Shown here: positions 53,046 through 61,166 of the stretch, piece by piece
How positions within the stretch are numbered: position 1 is the stretch's first letter
How the letters are laid out: each line of letters starts with the position of its first letter
NCBI RefSeq assembly: GCF_041021895.1
Contig: NZ_CP157428.1
Location: 2,976,001-3,040,000, forward strand
Direction: 5' to 3'
Length of the DNA stretch: 64,000 nt
Source: Acinetobacter sp. XH1741
GTDB lineage: Bacteria > Pseudomonadota > Gammaproteobacteria > Pseudomonadales > Moraxellaceae
Notes under the pieces: model-generated
The model's database searches: none
The model's input: the letters and a program-made list of their open reading frames with translations, nothing else
Told to the model about the DNA's origin: nothing
Made by a program: the position numbers and the translations under genes

Positions 53046-54329
53046 ATGGAACTTCCAATGACAATGTCATTACAAACTGCATCATTTGAAGAATTTATCA
53101 CTGTTATTGCTGCTGCATTGGGCTGCGGATTGTTAATTGGCTTGGAACGTGAACGCAGCAAGCTCAAACACGAATATAAAACTTTTGCAGGTTTTCGTTC
53201 TTTTGCAATTAGTTCCCTACTCGGCGCAATTTGTTTCTTATTCGGAACTGAAATTGGCATTGTAGGCGCTTTGCTTATTGGGGCAATTAGTATTGTCTCT
53301 CTTAAAAACCAGCCGAATGACCCAGGTGTAACCACTGAACTTGCCTTTATTATGACTTACTTCATAGGGGCACTTTGTATTTGGAATATTTCACTGGCTG
53401 CGGGACTAGCAGTCATCATGACCATTATTTTATTGGCAAAGCAGTCCATGCATGGGATTGCCAGTCAGTGGATTACCGAATCCGAATTACGTGACGGGAT
53501 TTTTTTACTGGCCTTACTTTTAATTGCCTTACCCTTAGTACCCAATAAACTCTTTTGGGGACCTGTTTTAAACCCACATGTCATTTTAAAACTACTGACT
53601 TTAATTTTATTTGTACAAGCGCTCGCACATATTGCAAAGCGACTGCTATCCTCTAAAAATGCTTTGCTACTTTCTTCTTTAGCTTCTGGTTTTGTTTCCA
53701 GTACAGCGACCATAGCAAGCCTAGGTTTAGAAGTACGCTCTGGTCGTGCCAATGCCACCACAAATGCAGGCGCTGCATTGATGTCATGTGTTTCTACACT
53801 TATTCAAACCTTAATTATTGTAATCGGGATCAGTTTTGCTTGGTTCAAATTCATTCTATTTCCAACGCTGATTGCATTAACAGTTCTAGCCGTATGGGCA
53901 TTCATTTTATTAAGAAAAGCAGAACCGAATACAACTTCAACTGAAGTCGACTCAAGGATGTTCAGCTTAAAAGAAGCAGTTATTATTGCAGGAACACTCA
54001 CCCTCATTCAGGTCAGTGTTTATGGCCTAAGCCTATATTTGGGAGATGCGGGCTTAATCGCCGGAACTCTATTTGCCTCTTTATTTGAAATACATGCAGC
54101 TATTGCAGCCGTGATTGTACAAGGTGAGCCAAATAACGCACACACTTCACTCTTAATTGCTTTTATGGGTGGTTTTGCTGTCCATGCGATTGCTAAGAGC
54201 ATTAACTCGGCGATTTCGGGTGGAATGCGCTATGCCCTTGCGTTTATACCTGCCCAACTTATTCATATGGCAATATTAATTAGCTTGCTATGGATGAATA
54301 TAGAGGGGTTTTTAAAACTTCCCATTTAA
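53046..54329 (+). CDS. MgtC/SapB and DUF4010 membrane protein
   Basis: 427 residues with about eleven hydrophobic segments. The N-terminal MgtC-like part contains the charged signature LGCGLLIGLERERSKLKHEYKT... (split here: GLLIGLERERSK) and AGFRSFAISSLLGA. The C-terminal half is DUF4010 (ASGFVSSTATIASLGLEVR). The function is unknown; MgtC relatives influence membrane potential or magnesium stress. A strong AGAGGAAGT ribosome site precedes the ATG. Its stop overlaps the convergent trmO stop by 4 bp. Confidence 0.88.
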   Translation: MELPMTMSLQTASFEEFITVIAAALGCGLLIGLERERSKLKHEYKTFAGFRSFAISSLLGAICFLFGTEIGIVGALLIGAISIVSLKNQPNDPGVTTELAFIMTYFIGALCIWNISLAAGLAVIMTIILLAKQSMHGIASQWITESELRDGIFLLALLLIALPLVPNKLFWGPVLNPHVILKLLTLILFVQALAHIAKRLLSSKNALLLSSLASGFVSSTATIASLGLEVRSGRANATTNAGAALMSCVSTLIQTLIIVIGISFAWFKFILFPTLIALTVLAVWAFILLRKAEPNTTSTEVDSRMFSLKEAVIIAGTLTLIQVSVYGLSLYLGDAGLIAGTLFASLFEIHAAIAAVIVQGEPNNAHTSLLIAFMGGFAVHAIAKSINSAISGGMRYALAFIPAQLIHMAILISLLWMNIEGFLKLPI

Positions 54330-55057
54330 ATGAGCGAAGTATCTTCTACCATATCAACAATTGTAATTACATTATCATTCACTCTAAAATGAATATCAAA
54401 ATTAGAAAACTTCATTTTATAGACTCGCTTAGGGTCTTCTTGATAGGCAGGTCTTGGGTCTAAAGCCAATACTTGTTCTAATTCATCAAGATATTGTGGA
54501 GTAATGGTTTTATGTTTTAAAAAACCTTGCTGAACATTAAGTGCATTTGCAGACCATATAACAGTTTTTCGTTCTGGTTCAGCCTGTGCATAACCACTTT
54601 GTGCATTAACAATTGCATCAGAATATTGAATGTAAGGTTTAATATCTAAAATTGGTGTGCCGTTTAGTAAATCGCTGCCTGAAACATAAACTCTTAAAGA
54701 TTTTCCTACTTTTTCAACCTTCTTTAAATTTACAACTGATAAACCCACAGGGGCTGGACGATACATACTACGAGTCGCAAATACTCCAATTTTTTCATTC
54801 CCCCCTAAACGAGGTGGGCGCACCTGAGGCCGAAACTTAGCGGCCGTTTCCTGATTTTTATTGTCATGAAACTGCCAGATAAGCCAAAGATGAGTAAATT
54901 GTTCAATTCCTTCAAAAGCCAATAAGTCATTATAAGGTTCTAGCATCTCGATATAAGACTCGACATTCACCAGATTAGGCTGACGTGGAATACCAAATTT
55001 CTCTCGAAAAGGTGAGCACATGTGCCCGATCACTGGGAGGGTGATAGAATTGATCAT
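54326..55057 (-). CDS. trmO: tRNA (adenine(37)-N6)-methyltransferase TrmO
   Basis: 243 residues from ATG 55057. It starts with PVIGHMCSPFREKFGIPRQPNLV and includes LIWQFHDN, then RPPRLGGNEKIGVFATRSMYRPAPVGLSV and LNGTPILDIKPYIQYSD, which define the TsaA/TrmO family. It methylates t6A37 to m6t6A in tRNA-Thr. TsaD, which helps make the t6A substrate, is also in this window but 49 kb away. Confidence 0.93.
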   Translation of the reverse strand: MINSITLPVIGHMCSPFREKFGIPRQPNLVNVESYIEMLEPYNDLLAFEGIEQFTHLWLIWQFHDNKNQETAAKFRPQVRPPRLGGNEKIGVFATRSMYRPAPVGLSVVNLKKVEKVGKSLRVYVSGSDLLNGTPILDIKPYIQYSDAIVNAQSGYAQAEPERKTVIWSANALNVQQGFLKHKTITPQYLDELEQVLALDPRPAYQEDPKRVYKMKFSNFDIHFRVNDNVITIVDMVEDTSLI

Positions 55058-55158
55058 CACTTTTTCTTATAAACACAATTAAATATATTCAGTTTATCGG
55101 GAATGAAATTAGATTAGAATAGCAATCTGTTTTCTTTTAATCGTGATCGAGACCTTTA

Positions 55159-55938
55159 ATGGCTGCTTTTAACGTCGAACGCATTACTCATGTTCACCAC
55201 TGGAACGATACTCTTTTCAGTTTTAAAACTACACGCGACACCAGCTTACGTTTTAAAAATGGTCAGTTCGTAATGATCGGACTTGAAGTGAATGGCAAAC
55301 CGTTAATGCGTGCATATTCGATTGCAAGTGCAAACTATGAAGAAGAATTAGAGTTCTTCTCAATTAAAGTACAAGACGGTCCTTTAACTTCAATTTTACA
55401 AAAAGTACAAGTTGGTGATGAAATTTTAATTTCTAAAAAACCAACAGGTACTTTAGTTCATGATGACCTTTTACCGGGTAAAAACTTGTACCTTTTATCT
55501 TCTGGTACAGGTCTTGCTCCATTCTTATCAATTATTCGTGACCCAGAAACTTACGAACGCTTTGAAAAAGTAATCGTTGTTCATGGTACACGCTATATTT
55601 CTGAATTAGCTTATCAAGACCTTATCCTGAATGAATTACCAAACCATGAATTCTTTGAAGAATTAGGTATTAAAGACAAGCTTGTTTACTACCCTACTGT
55701 TACTCGTGAACCTTTCCATACTCAAGGCCGTGTAACAACTGCAATTGAAACTGGTGCTTTATTTGAAAAAATCGGTTTACCACGCTTCAACCGTGAAACT
55801 GACCGTGCCATGCTTTGCGGTAGCCCAGCATTCTTAAAAGACGTTGCTGCATTACTTGACCAACACGGTTTAGTTGAATCACCTCGTATGGGTGAAATGG
55901 GCGACTACGTAATTGAACGTGCGTTCGTAGAAAAATAA
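55159..55938 (+). CDS. fpr: Ferredoxin-NADP(+) reductase
   Basis: 259 residues. FAD binding is shown by RAYSIASANYEEELEFFSIKV and by SKKPTGTL. NADPH binding is shown by LYLLSSGTGLAPFLSIIRD and AMLCGSPAFL. A C-terminal aromatic is absent; the chain ends IERAFVEK as in the subclass of bacterial FPRs from Azotobacter and Pseudomonas. It exchanges electrons between NADPH and ferredoxin or flavodoxin. It ends at a strong terminator. Confidence 0.95.
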   Translation: MAAFNVERITHVHHWNDTLFSFKTTRDTSLRFKNGQFVMIGLEVNGKPLMRAYSIASANYEEELEFFSIKVQDGPLTSILQKVQVGDEILISKKPTGTLVHDDLLPGKNLYLLSSGTGLAPFLSIIRDPETYERFEKVIVVHGTRYISELAYQDLILNELPNHEFFEELGIKDKLVYYPTVTREPFHTQGRVTTAIETGALFEKIGLPRFNRETDRAMLCGSPAFLKDVAALLDQHGLVESPRMGEMGDYVIERAFVEK

Positions 55939-55950
55939 GTTTTTCTAAAT

Positions 55951-55982
55951 AAAAAAACCGAGGCAAAGTCCTCGGTTTTTTT
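55951..55982 (+). terminator. fpr terminator
   Basis: A stem ACCGAGG/CCTCGGT (6-nt loop) extended by A6/T6 pairing lies 12 bp after the fpr stop. It is a textbook intrinsic terminator. Confidence 0.9.
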
Positions 55983-56054
55983 ATATCTCTTTTATACAGC
56001 GATCATACGAACAATATAAATAATCGCGATTCTACCTACTCGGGTTTTATCTTG

Positions 56055-56225
56055 ATGTATGAGGGAGGCTTAAAGAATTCATTTAAAATCAGCTCCTCTA
56101 TTTATTATGACTATGCTAATCAGTTATTAAGTAAACGAATAAATGGCTTAGATGATATAGCTAGTGATAAAATGAATTTATCAGTTCAGTTTGATTTACT
56201 GGTATTTTTGTACCAGAAAAATTAG
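56055..56225 (+). CDS. Doubtful 56-residue open frame, possible gene remnant
   Basis: ATG 56055 opens a frame of 56 residues ending at TAG 56223-56225. The frame is open further upstream to the fpr terminator, giving about 80 codons without a stop. The composition is protein-like (SSIYYDYANQLLSKRINGLD, ASDKMNLSVQFDLLVFLYQKN). There is no clear ribosome site and no recognised family. It may be a chance frame or the 3' remnant of a lost gene. Confidence 0.25.
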   Translation: MYEGGLKNSFKISSSIYYDYANQLLSKRINGLDDIASDKMNLSVQFDLLVFLYQKN

Positions 56226-56299
56226 ACAAACGTTAAAACTGCCACCCCTTTTCAACATTTCATGTAGATTGATTAAAACTCATTCTGGCGCAGCTCCCC

Positions 56300-56629
56300 A
56301 TGTCTTATCTTTATTTAGCAATTGCGATTGCTTGTGAAGTTATTGCAACTTCAGCCTTAAAAGCATCTCAAGGTTTTACTGTTCCGATTCCTTCTATCGT
56401 TACGGTAGTAGGCTATGCAATTGCTTTTTATCTATTGTCTCTCACCCTCAAAACGATACCAATCGGGATTGCATATGCCATTTGGTCAGGTGCAGGTATT
56501 ATTTTAATTTCAGCAATTGGCTGGATATTTTACAAGCAACATTTAGACTTGGCAGCCTGTATTGGTCTCACATTTATGATTGCAGGCATTATCATTATTA
56601 ATGTGTTTTCTAAAAATACGCATCTATAA
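56300..56629 (+). CDS. abeS: SMR-family multidrug efflux pump AbeS
   Basis: 109 residues with four transmembrane helices. The essential SMR glutamate is in AIAIACEVIATSALKASQGF, and the GIAYAIWSGAGIILISAIGWIFYKQ signature is present. Length and sequence match AbeS of Acinetobacter with a few substitutions. It is a proton-driven dimeric exporter reported to act on quaternary ammonium compounds, dyes and some drugs. It is convergent with the ABC transporter operon. Confidence 0.93.
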   Translation: MSYLYLAIAIACEVIATSALKASQGFTVPIPSIVTVVGYAIAFYLLSLTLKTIPIGIAYAIWSGAGIILISAIGWIFYKQHLDLAACIGLTFMIAGIIIINVFSKNTHL

Positions 56630-56647
56630 AATATAACTAGAAAATAA

Positions 56648-56694
56648 CCGAGTATGGTGAAAGTCCTTTTTTGAAAATTTCACCTTACTCGGTA
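56648..56694. terminator. Bidirectional terminator, abeS and hisP
   Basis: An imperfect stem pairs ACCGAGTA with TACTCGGT, then GGTGAAA with TTTCACC after one mismatch. The loop contains T6 and A4 tracts. It lies between convergent genes. Confidence 0.75.
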
Positions 56695-56702
56695 TGAACA
56701 GC

Positions 56703-57479
56703 TTATTTTAAACTGCCCGTTAGAAATTGCTTTAAACGTTCACTTTTCGGGTTGTTAAGTACTTCATCAGGATGACCCTGCTCCTCAATTTTCCCTTGAT
56801 GCAAGAAAATCACTTGATTAGACACATGACGTGCAAAGCCCATTTCATGTGTGACCACAATCATGGTTCGCCCTTCTTCAGCCAAGCCTTGCATTACTTT
56901 TAGGACTTCACCCACCAACTCTGGATCAAGCGCACTGGTTGGTTCATCAAACAACATCACTTCCGGTTCCATCGCCAAAGCACGAGCAATTGCTACACGT
57001 TGTTGCTGACCACCAGATAAAAATGCTGGGTATTTACTTTCAACGCTCTCAGGTAACCCAACTTTACGCAGATATTTCCTTGCGCACTCTTCTGCCTCAG
57101 CACGTTTTACCCCAAGTACATGAATTGGCCCTTCAATGACATTTTCTAGCACTGTCATATGTGACCATAAATTAAAATGCTGAAACACCATCATCAGTTG
57201 AGTACGCATTTTTTGTAGTTGCTTTGGATCAACCACTTTTAAATTGCCTTTTTTATCAAAGACTGTGCGTAGTTTTTCACCATTAAGCTTAATACTGCCA
57301 TTGCTCGGTTGCTCTAAAAAGTTAATACAACGCAGCAAGGTACTTTTACCTGAACCAGATGAACCGATAATACTAATTACATCCCCAGCATTTGCATCAA
57401 GTGATATCCCTTTAAGTACTTCATGATCGCCAAATGTTTTGTGTAAATCACGAATCACTAGTTTTGCAACGTGTTCCAT
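56703..57479 (-). CDS. hisP: Basic amino acid ABC transporter, ATP-binding subunit
   Basis: 258 residues. Walker A is GSSGSGKST, the Q-loop follows [10 protein letters not shown], the signature is [15 protein letters not shown], Walker B is [12 protein letters not shown] and the H-loop is VVTHEMGFA. The insert [13 protein letters not shown] is typical of HisP/ArtP/GlnQ. It energises the HisQM permease pair. It is the last gene of argT-hisQ-hisM-hisP, 9 bp after hisM. Confidence 0.93.
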   Translation of the reverse strand: MEHVAKLVIRDLHKTFGDHEVLKGISLDANAGDVISIIGSSGSGKSTLLRCINFLEQPSNGSIKLNGEKLRTVFDKKGNLKVVDPKQLQKMRTQLMMVFQHFNLWSHMTVLENVIEGPIHVLGVKRAEAEECARKYLRKVGLPESVESKYPAFLSGGQQQRVAIARALAMEPEVMLFDEPTSALDPELVGEVLKVMQGLAEEGRTMIVVTHEMGFARHVSNQVIFLHQGKIEEQGHPDEVLNNPKSERLKQFLTGSLK

Positions 57480-57488
57480 TTATGTCTC

Positions 57489-58202
57489 CTAATGATTCGA
57501 TGGCTTTAAAAATGCCAACCAACGTTTTTCCAACTTACGAAATATCCAAATCAAAATAAATGCCAACACTGCATATAAAACCGCAGCAATTCCAAAAGCA
57601 TTGAAAGTGTCATAAGTTGCTGCATTTACATCACGTGCAATTTTTAAAATGTCTGGAACTGTTGCTGTAAATGCAATGGTTGTCGCATGCAACATTAAAA
57701 TGACTTCATTGCCGTAAAACGGTAAAGCACGGCGCAACATCGATGGAATGATAATACGTGTGTAGAGTTTCCATTTCGACATTCCAAAAGCTTGAGCTGC
57801 TTCAATCTCACCATGTGGAATGGAACGAATCGCTCCAGCGAAGATTTCAGTGGTATATGCACCAGTATTGAGCGCGAATGCCAAAATGGTGCAATTTATG
57901 CCCTCTCGAAAGAATGCATCGAGCGCCTGATGCTCATGGACATAGTCAAAGCTATAAATGCCCGAGTAAATAATTAACAGTTGGATGTACAGTGGTGTGC
58001 CACGAAAAACATAGGTAAACAGCCAAACTGGTCCACGCAACCAGATATTTTCTGATACTCGTGCAAGTGATAAAGGCACAGCAAGCACAAACCCAATACC
58101 AATAGAAAGCACCAATAACCAGGCAGTCATCGCGACACCCGTCATTTGTAAGCCATCTGTCCAAAGGTATGACTGCCAATACTGTTGAAGGATTTCAATC
58201 AT
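57489..58202 (-). CDS. hisM: Basic amino acid ABC transporter permease (HisM-like)
   Basis: 237 residues with about five transmembrane segments. The EAA loop, which contacts the ATPase, is IPHGEIEAAQAFGMSKWKLYTRIIIP. The start MIEILQQYWQSYLWTDGLQMTG is HisM-like. Its ATG overlaps the hisQ stop (ATGA-type overlap), indicating coupled translation. Confidence 0.92.
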   Translation of the reverse strand: MIEILQQYWQSYLWTDGLQMTGVAMTAWLLVLSIGIGFVLAVPLSLARVSENIWLRGPVWLFTYVFRGTPLYIQLLIIYSGIYSFDYVHEHQALDAFFREGINCTILAFALNTGAYTTEIFAGAIRSIPHGEIEAAQAFGMSKWKLYTRIIIPSMLRRALPFYGNEVILMLHATTIAFTATVPDILKIARDVNAATYDTFNAFGIAAVLYAVLAFILIWIFRKLEKRWLAFLKPSNH

Positions 58203-58888
58203 AATTGTCCCTCTCTCACACCAGCAGAATAACGACGTTCAAGCCACATTAAAATCAGGTTTGACACGGTAGTAATTACCAAATAAATGGCAGCAGCGAC
58301 GATGCTGAAAAAGAACAATTGCATGGTACTTCTACCCACATCTTGCGTAATTTTTACAATATCAGTGAGACCAATAATGGAAACCAGCGCAGTTGCCTTA
58401 ATCAAAACTTGCCAGTTATTACCAATACCGGGCAACGCAAAACGCATCATTTGAGGGAATAATACACGGTGAAAAACCTGCCATGGTGTCATACCATAAG
58501 CCATTGCGGCTTCAATTTGTCCCGTTGGAACCGATTGAAATGCACCACGAAAGGTCTCGGTAAAATATGCACCGTAAATGAACGCTAAAGTAATCACACC
58601 AGCCACAAATGGGTTGATATCAATTTGCTCCATTTGCAGTGCTTCAGTAATTTGGTTTAGACCCAACTGCAAGCTATAAAATAACAGCAGCATAATTACC
58701 AAATCAGGTACACTACGAATAAGCGTGGTATAAGCAGTTGCAATATAACGTAAAGCTTTAATATTAGAGAGTTTTGAACTCGCACCAATTAAGCCAATAA
58801 TGACAGAAAGCAAGAGTGATAACAGCGCAAGCTGTATGGTCATCCATGTTCCGCTGAGAAGGAGTGGCCCGTAGCCAGAAAAAGACAT
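58199..58888 (-). CDS. hisQ: Basic amino acid ABC transporter permease (HisQ-like)
   Basis: 229 residues from ATG 58888, which has an AGAGGAG ribosome site; a start at 58912 would add eight arginine-rich residues. It has about five transmembrane segments and the EAA loop VPTGQIEAAMAYGMTPWQVFHRVLFP. It forms the channel with HisM. A strong hairpin separates it from argT upstream. Confidence 0.92.
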   Translation of the reverse strand: MSFSGYGPLLLSGTWMTIQLALLSLLLSVIIGLIGASSKLSNIKALRYIATAYTTLIRSVPDLVIMLLLFYSLQLGLNQITEALQMEQIDINPFVAGVITLAFIYGAYFTETFRGAFQSVPTGQIEAAMAYGMTPWQVFHRVLFPQMMRFALPGIGNNWQVLIKATALVSIIGLTDIVKITQDVGRSTMQLFFFSIVAAAIYLVITTVSNLILMWLERRYSAGVREGQL

Positions 58889-58943
58889 GACTCCTCTTCT
58901 CCTTAAAAACAATATCTAATATTGATGAGATGAGAAAAGATTT

Positions 58944-58972
58944 AAAAATGTCGGCACTCGGCCGACATTTTT
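58944..58972 (-). terminator. Partial terminator or stabilising hairpin between argT and hisQ
   Basis: A perfect 12-bp stem (AAAAATGTCGGC/GCCGACATTTTT, loop ACTCG) lies 8 bp after the argT stop. It should let only part of the transcription continue to hisQMP, or protect the argT message. This matches the need for more binding protein than membrane parts. Confidence 0.75.
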
Positions 58973-58979
58973 CACATCA

Positions 58980-59765
58980 TTAGTAAATGCTAAAAGAGAA
59001 GTATTTTTTCTCGAGTTTTTTGTATGTACCATCAGCAATGATTGCAGCAAGTGCTTTATCAATATTTGCTTTCAAGTCTGCATCTTCTTTGCGTAAACCA
59101 ATGGCCGCACCTACACCCAATGTTTTAACATCAACGACATTGCCGCCGGCAAAAGTGAAATTTTTGCCTTTTGGTTGTTTTAAGAAAGCGCCATCAACCA
59201 TGATTGCATCTTGTAAAGTTGCATCCAAACGACCAGATATCATGTCTTGGTAAATCAAGTCTTGAGTTGGATAAGGAACAACACTTACACCTTTTGGAGC
59301 CCAATAGGTTTTAGCGTAAGTTTCTTGAATTGTGCCCTGTTGTACACCTACACGCTTACCTTTTAATGAAGTAGGTGTTGGCAATAAAGGTGAGCCTTTT
59401 TTTGCGACCATACGCGTTGGCGTATTGTAGATTTTGCTACTAAATAAAATCTGTTTCGCACGTTCATCAGTGACGGTCATTGATGAAAGAATACCGTCAA
59501 ATTTTTTCGCTTTAAGTGCCGGAATCATTCCGTCAAAAGAGTTTTCAACCCAAACACATTTTGCTTTGAGTTTTGCACAAATGGCATTCCCCAAATCAAC
59601 ATCAAAACCAGTTAACTTGCCATCTGGTGTTTTATATTCAAACGGCGCATAAGACGACTCAGTACCAAAACGAATCACCTTCCAATCCTTTGCCTGAACA
59701 TTCGTTGCAACAGCAGCCAAAACTAAGGTTGTTGAAACGAACATTTTTTTCATAAAGCTTGCCAT
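58980..59765 (-). CDS. argT: Lysine/arginine/ornithine-type periplasmic binding protein
   Basis: 261 residues. The signal peptide is KKMFVSTTLVLAAVATNVQA. Then RFGTESSYAPFEYKTPDGKLTGFDVDLGNAIC, FDGMIPALKAKKFDGILSSMTVTDERAKQI and GVQQGTIQETYA follow the HisJ/ArgT fold. Two cysteines (AICAKLKAKC) are spaced as in this family and probably form the disulfide. The ligand is likely a basic amino acid. An AAGGAGAAG ribosome site precedes ATG 59765. Confidence 0.92.
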   Translation of the reverse strand: MASFMKKMFVSTTLVLAAVATNVQAKDWKVIRFGTESSYAPFEYKTPDGKLTGFDVDLGNAICAKLKAKCVWVENSFDGMIPALKAKKFDGILSSMTVTDERAKQILFSSKIYNTPTRMVAKKGSPLLPTPTSLKGKRVGVQQGTIQETYAKTYWAPKGVSVVPYPTQDLIYQDMISGRLDATLQDAIMVDGAFLKQPKGKNFTFAGGNVVDVKTLGVGAAIGLRKEDADLKANIDKALAAIIADGTYKKLEKKYFSFSIY

Positions 59766-59925
59766 CTTGAAGCTTCTCCTTAAAATCCAAATAAGGTGAT
59801 AAAAACTTGAGCAATTTCTAAATTACTCTTCTGCTGAAATAATTGCAATTTCTATACCAGTAATTTAAGGATTTATGAATGTGACTAAACAATGGATTGT
59901 ATTAACGGTTTAAATGTTGAAAAAT

Positions 59926-59954
59926 CACTCAAATTTTAAGTTAATTTTTGAGTG
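59926..59954 (-). terminator. adeL terminator
   Basis: An 8-bp stem (CACTCAAA/TTTGAGTG) with a 13-nt AT-rich loop overlaps the adeL stop codon. On the minus strand it is followed by ATTTTTC. Confidence 0.7.
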
Positions 59955-60969
59955 TATAAGCTTCTGCCATATTTTCATTTTCAACCAATGTCCGAATGGT
60001 GTATTCATGGTTATATTCTTTGGCACTGGCAAACTCACATTTTTGATCTAGTGACATAGAGCAACCACTCAACAATGGACAACCTGCAAATAATTCGGCC
60101 ACCCAGTCTACAAATACACGGACTTTAGGCGATAAATGACGGTTTTGTAGATAAACGACTGATATTGGCATAGGTGCAGGTAACCATTCAGTCAACACTT
60201 CCCTAAGTGCACCAGACTCTAAGTGTTTTGCTACCATGTAATATGGACATTGAATGAGGCCAAAGCCTTGTACTGCCAAATCAATATATGAGTCGCCATC
60301 ATTGACAGAAACACGTCCTTTCACACCGACACTATGAATTTCACCGTTCACCATGAAATCCCAGTCGATATTGCGTCCGGTACGGCTATTAAAATAATGC
60401 ACGACCTGATGTTTTTGTAAGTCTTCAATGGTTTTCGGCTCACCATGTTCCATCAAATAACGTGGTGCAGCAACCGTCACACACTGAATTGTCCCGATAC
60501 GACGTGCAACTAAACTTGAATCTTTCAATTGACCAATACGAATGACACAGTCCACTGCATCTTGAACTAAATCGACCGGGCGATCACTCATACCAATCAC
60601 CAAATCAATATCAGGATACTTGGCATGAAAATCACAAAGCATCGGAATCAGGATTAACCGCCCGATTGAAGCTTTAACATCAATGCGTAGTCGGCCTCGT
60701 GGCCCACGTTCAGAATCATGAAAATTCGATTCTACGTCTTCGACATCGGCTAAAATTCGCGCAGAACGTTCATAATAAACTGCACCATCTGGTGTCAAAC
60801 TCAGTTTACGTGTGGTTCGGTTCAATAACCGAACTTGTAAATGTTTCTCTAAACCCTGAATGGTAGTCGTCACAGAAGCACGCGGTAGGCCTAAACTGTC
60901 AGCCGCTAAACTGAAACTATTTGTTTCGACAACTTTGTTAAATACTTTCATCGCATGAAATAGATCCAC
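59941..60969 (-). CDS. adeL: LysR-family regulator AdeL
   Basis: 342 residues from GTG 60969; AGGAG lies 7 bases before it, while the GTG at 60975 is too close to the same site. The N-terminal helix-turn-helix (AMKVFNKVVETNSFSLAADSLGLPRASVTTTIQGLEKHL) marks a LysR-type protein, and the rest is an effector-binding domain (GRLRIDVKASIGRLILIPM, then MSDRPVDLVQDAVDCVIRIG). It is divergent from adeF. AdeL controls adeFGH, and mutations in it are known to raise pump expression. I see no truncation. Confidence 0.93.
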   Translation of the reverse strand: MDLFHAMKVFNKVVETNSFSLAADSLGLPRASVTTTIQGLEKHLQVRLLNRTTRKLSLTPDGAVYYERSARILADVEDVESNFHDSERGPRGRLRIDVKASIGRLILIPMLCDFHAKYPDIDLVIGMSDRPVDLVQDAVDCVIRIGQLKDSSLVARRIGTIQCVTVAAPRYLMEHGEPKTIEDLQKHQVVHYFNSRTGRNIDWDFMVNGEIHSVGVKGRVSVNDGDSYIDLAVQGFGLIQCPYYMVAKHLESGALREVLTEWLPAPMPISVVYLQNRHLSPKVRVFVDWVAELFAGCPLLSGCSMSLDQKCEFASAKEYNHEYTIRTLVENENMAEAYTLKN

Positions 60970-61026
60970 ACGCACACTCCTATCAATGCATTCAATTATT
61001 CAAACACATCAATTGTTATAAAAATA

Positions 61027-61060
61027 CGAATAGTGTTATCGAATTTAATATATTTATTCG
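61027..61060. promoter_or_regulatory. Candidate AdeL operator (LysR box)
   Basis: CGAAT (61040-61044) and ATTCG (61056-61060) form an inverted repeat with an 11-bp spacer, giving the T-N11-A pattern of LysR-type sites. A third CGAAT (61027-61031) sits 13 bp upstream in direct orientation. The site is between the divergent adeL and adeF genes. Confidence 0.65.
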
Positions 61061-61166
61061 TGATTGACAAACTTTTATGCTCCGTCCATCCCATAAACCC
61101 TGTTTCTCCCATACGGACCAAAACTAAAAGTCTGAAAACAGGTATCCAAATAACTAGGAGCACCTC

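Larger units (their letters stand above)
55939..56299. other. Region between fpr and abeS
   Basis: 361 bp containing the fpr terminator, an open frame described separately (56055-56225), and the presumed abeS promoter. No other convincing signal was found. Confidence 0.5.
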
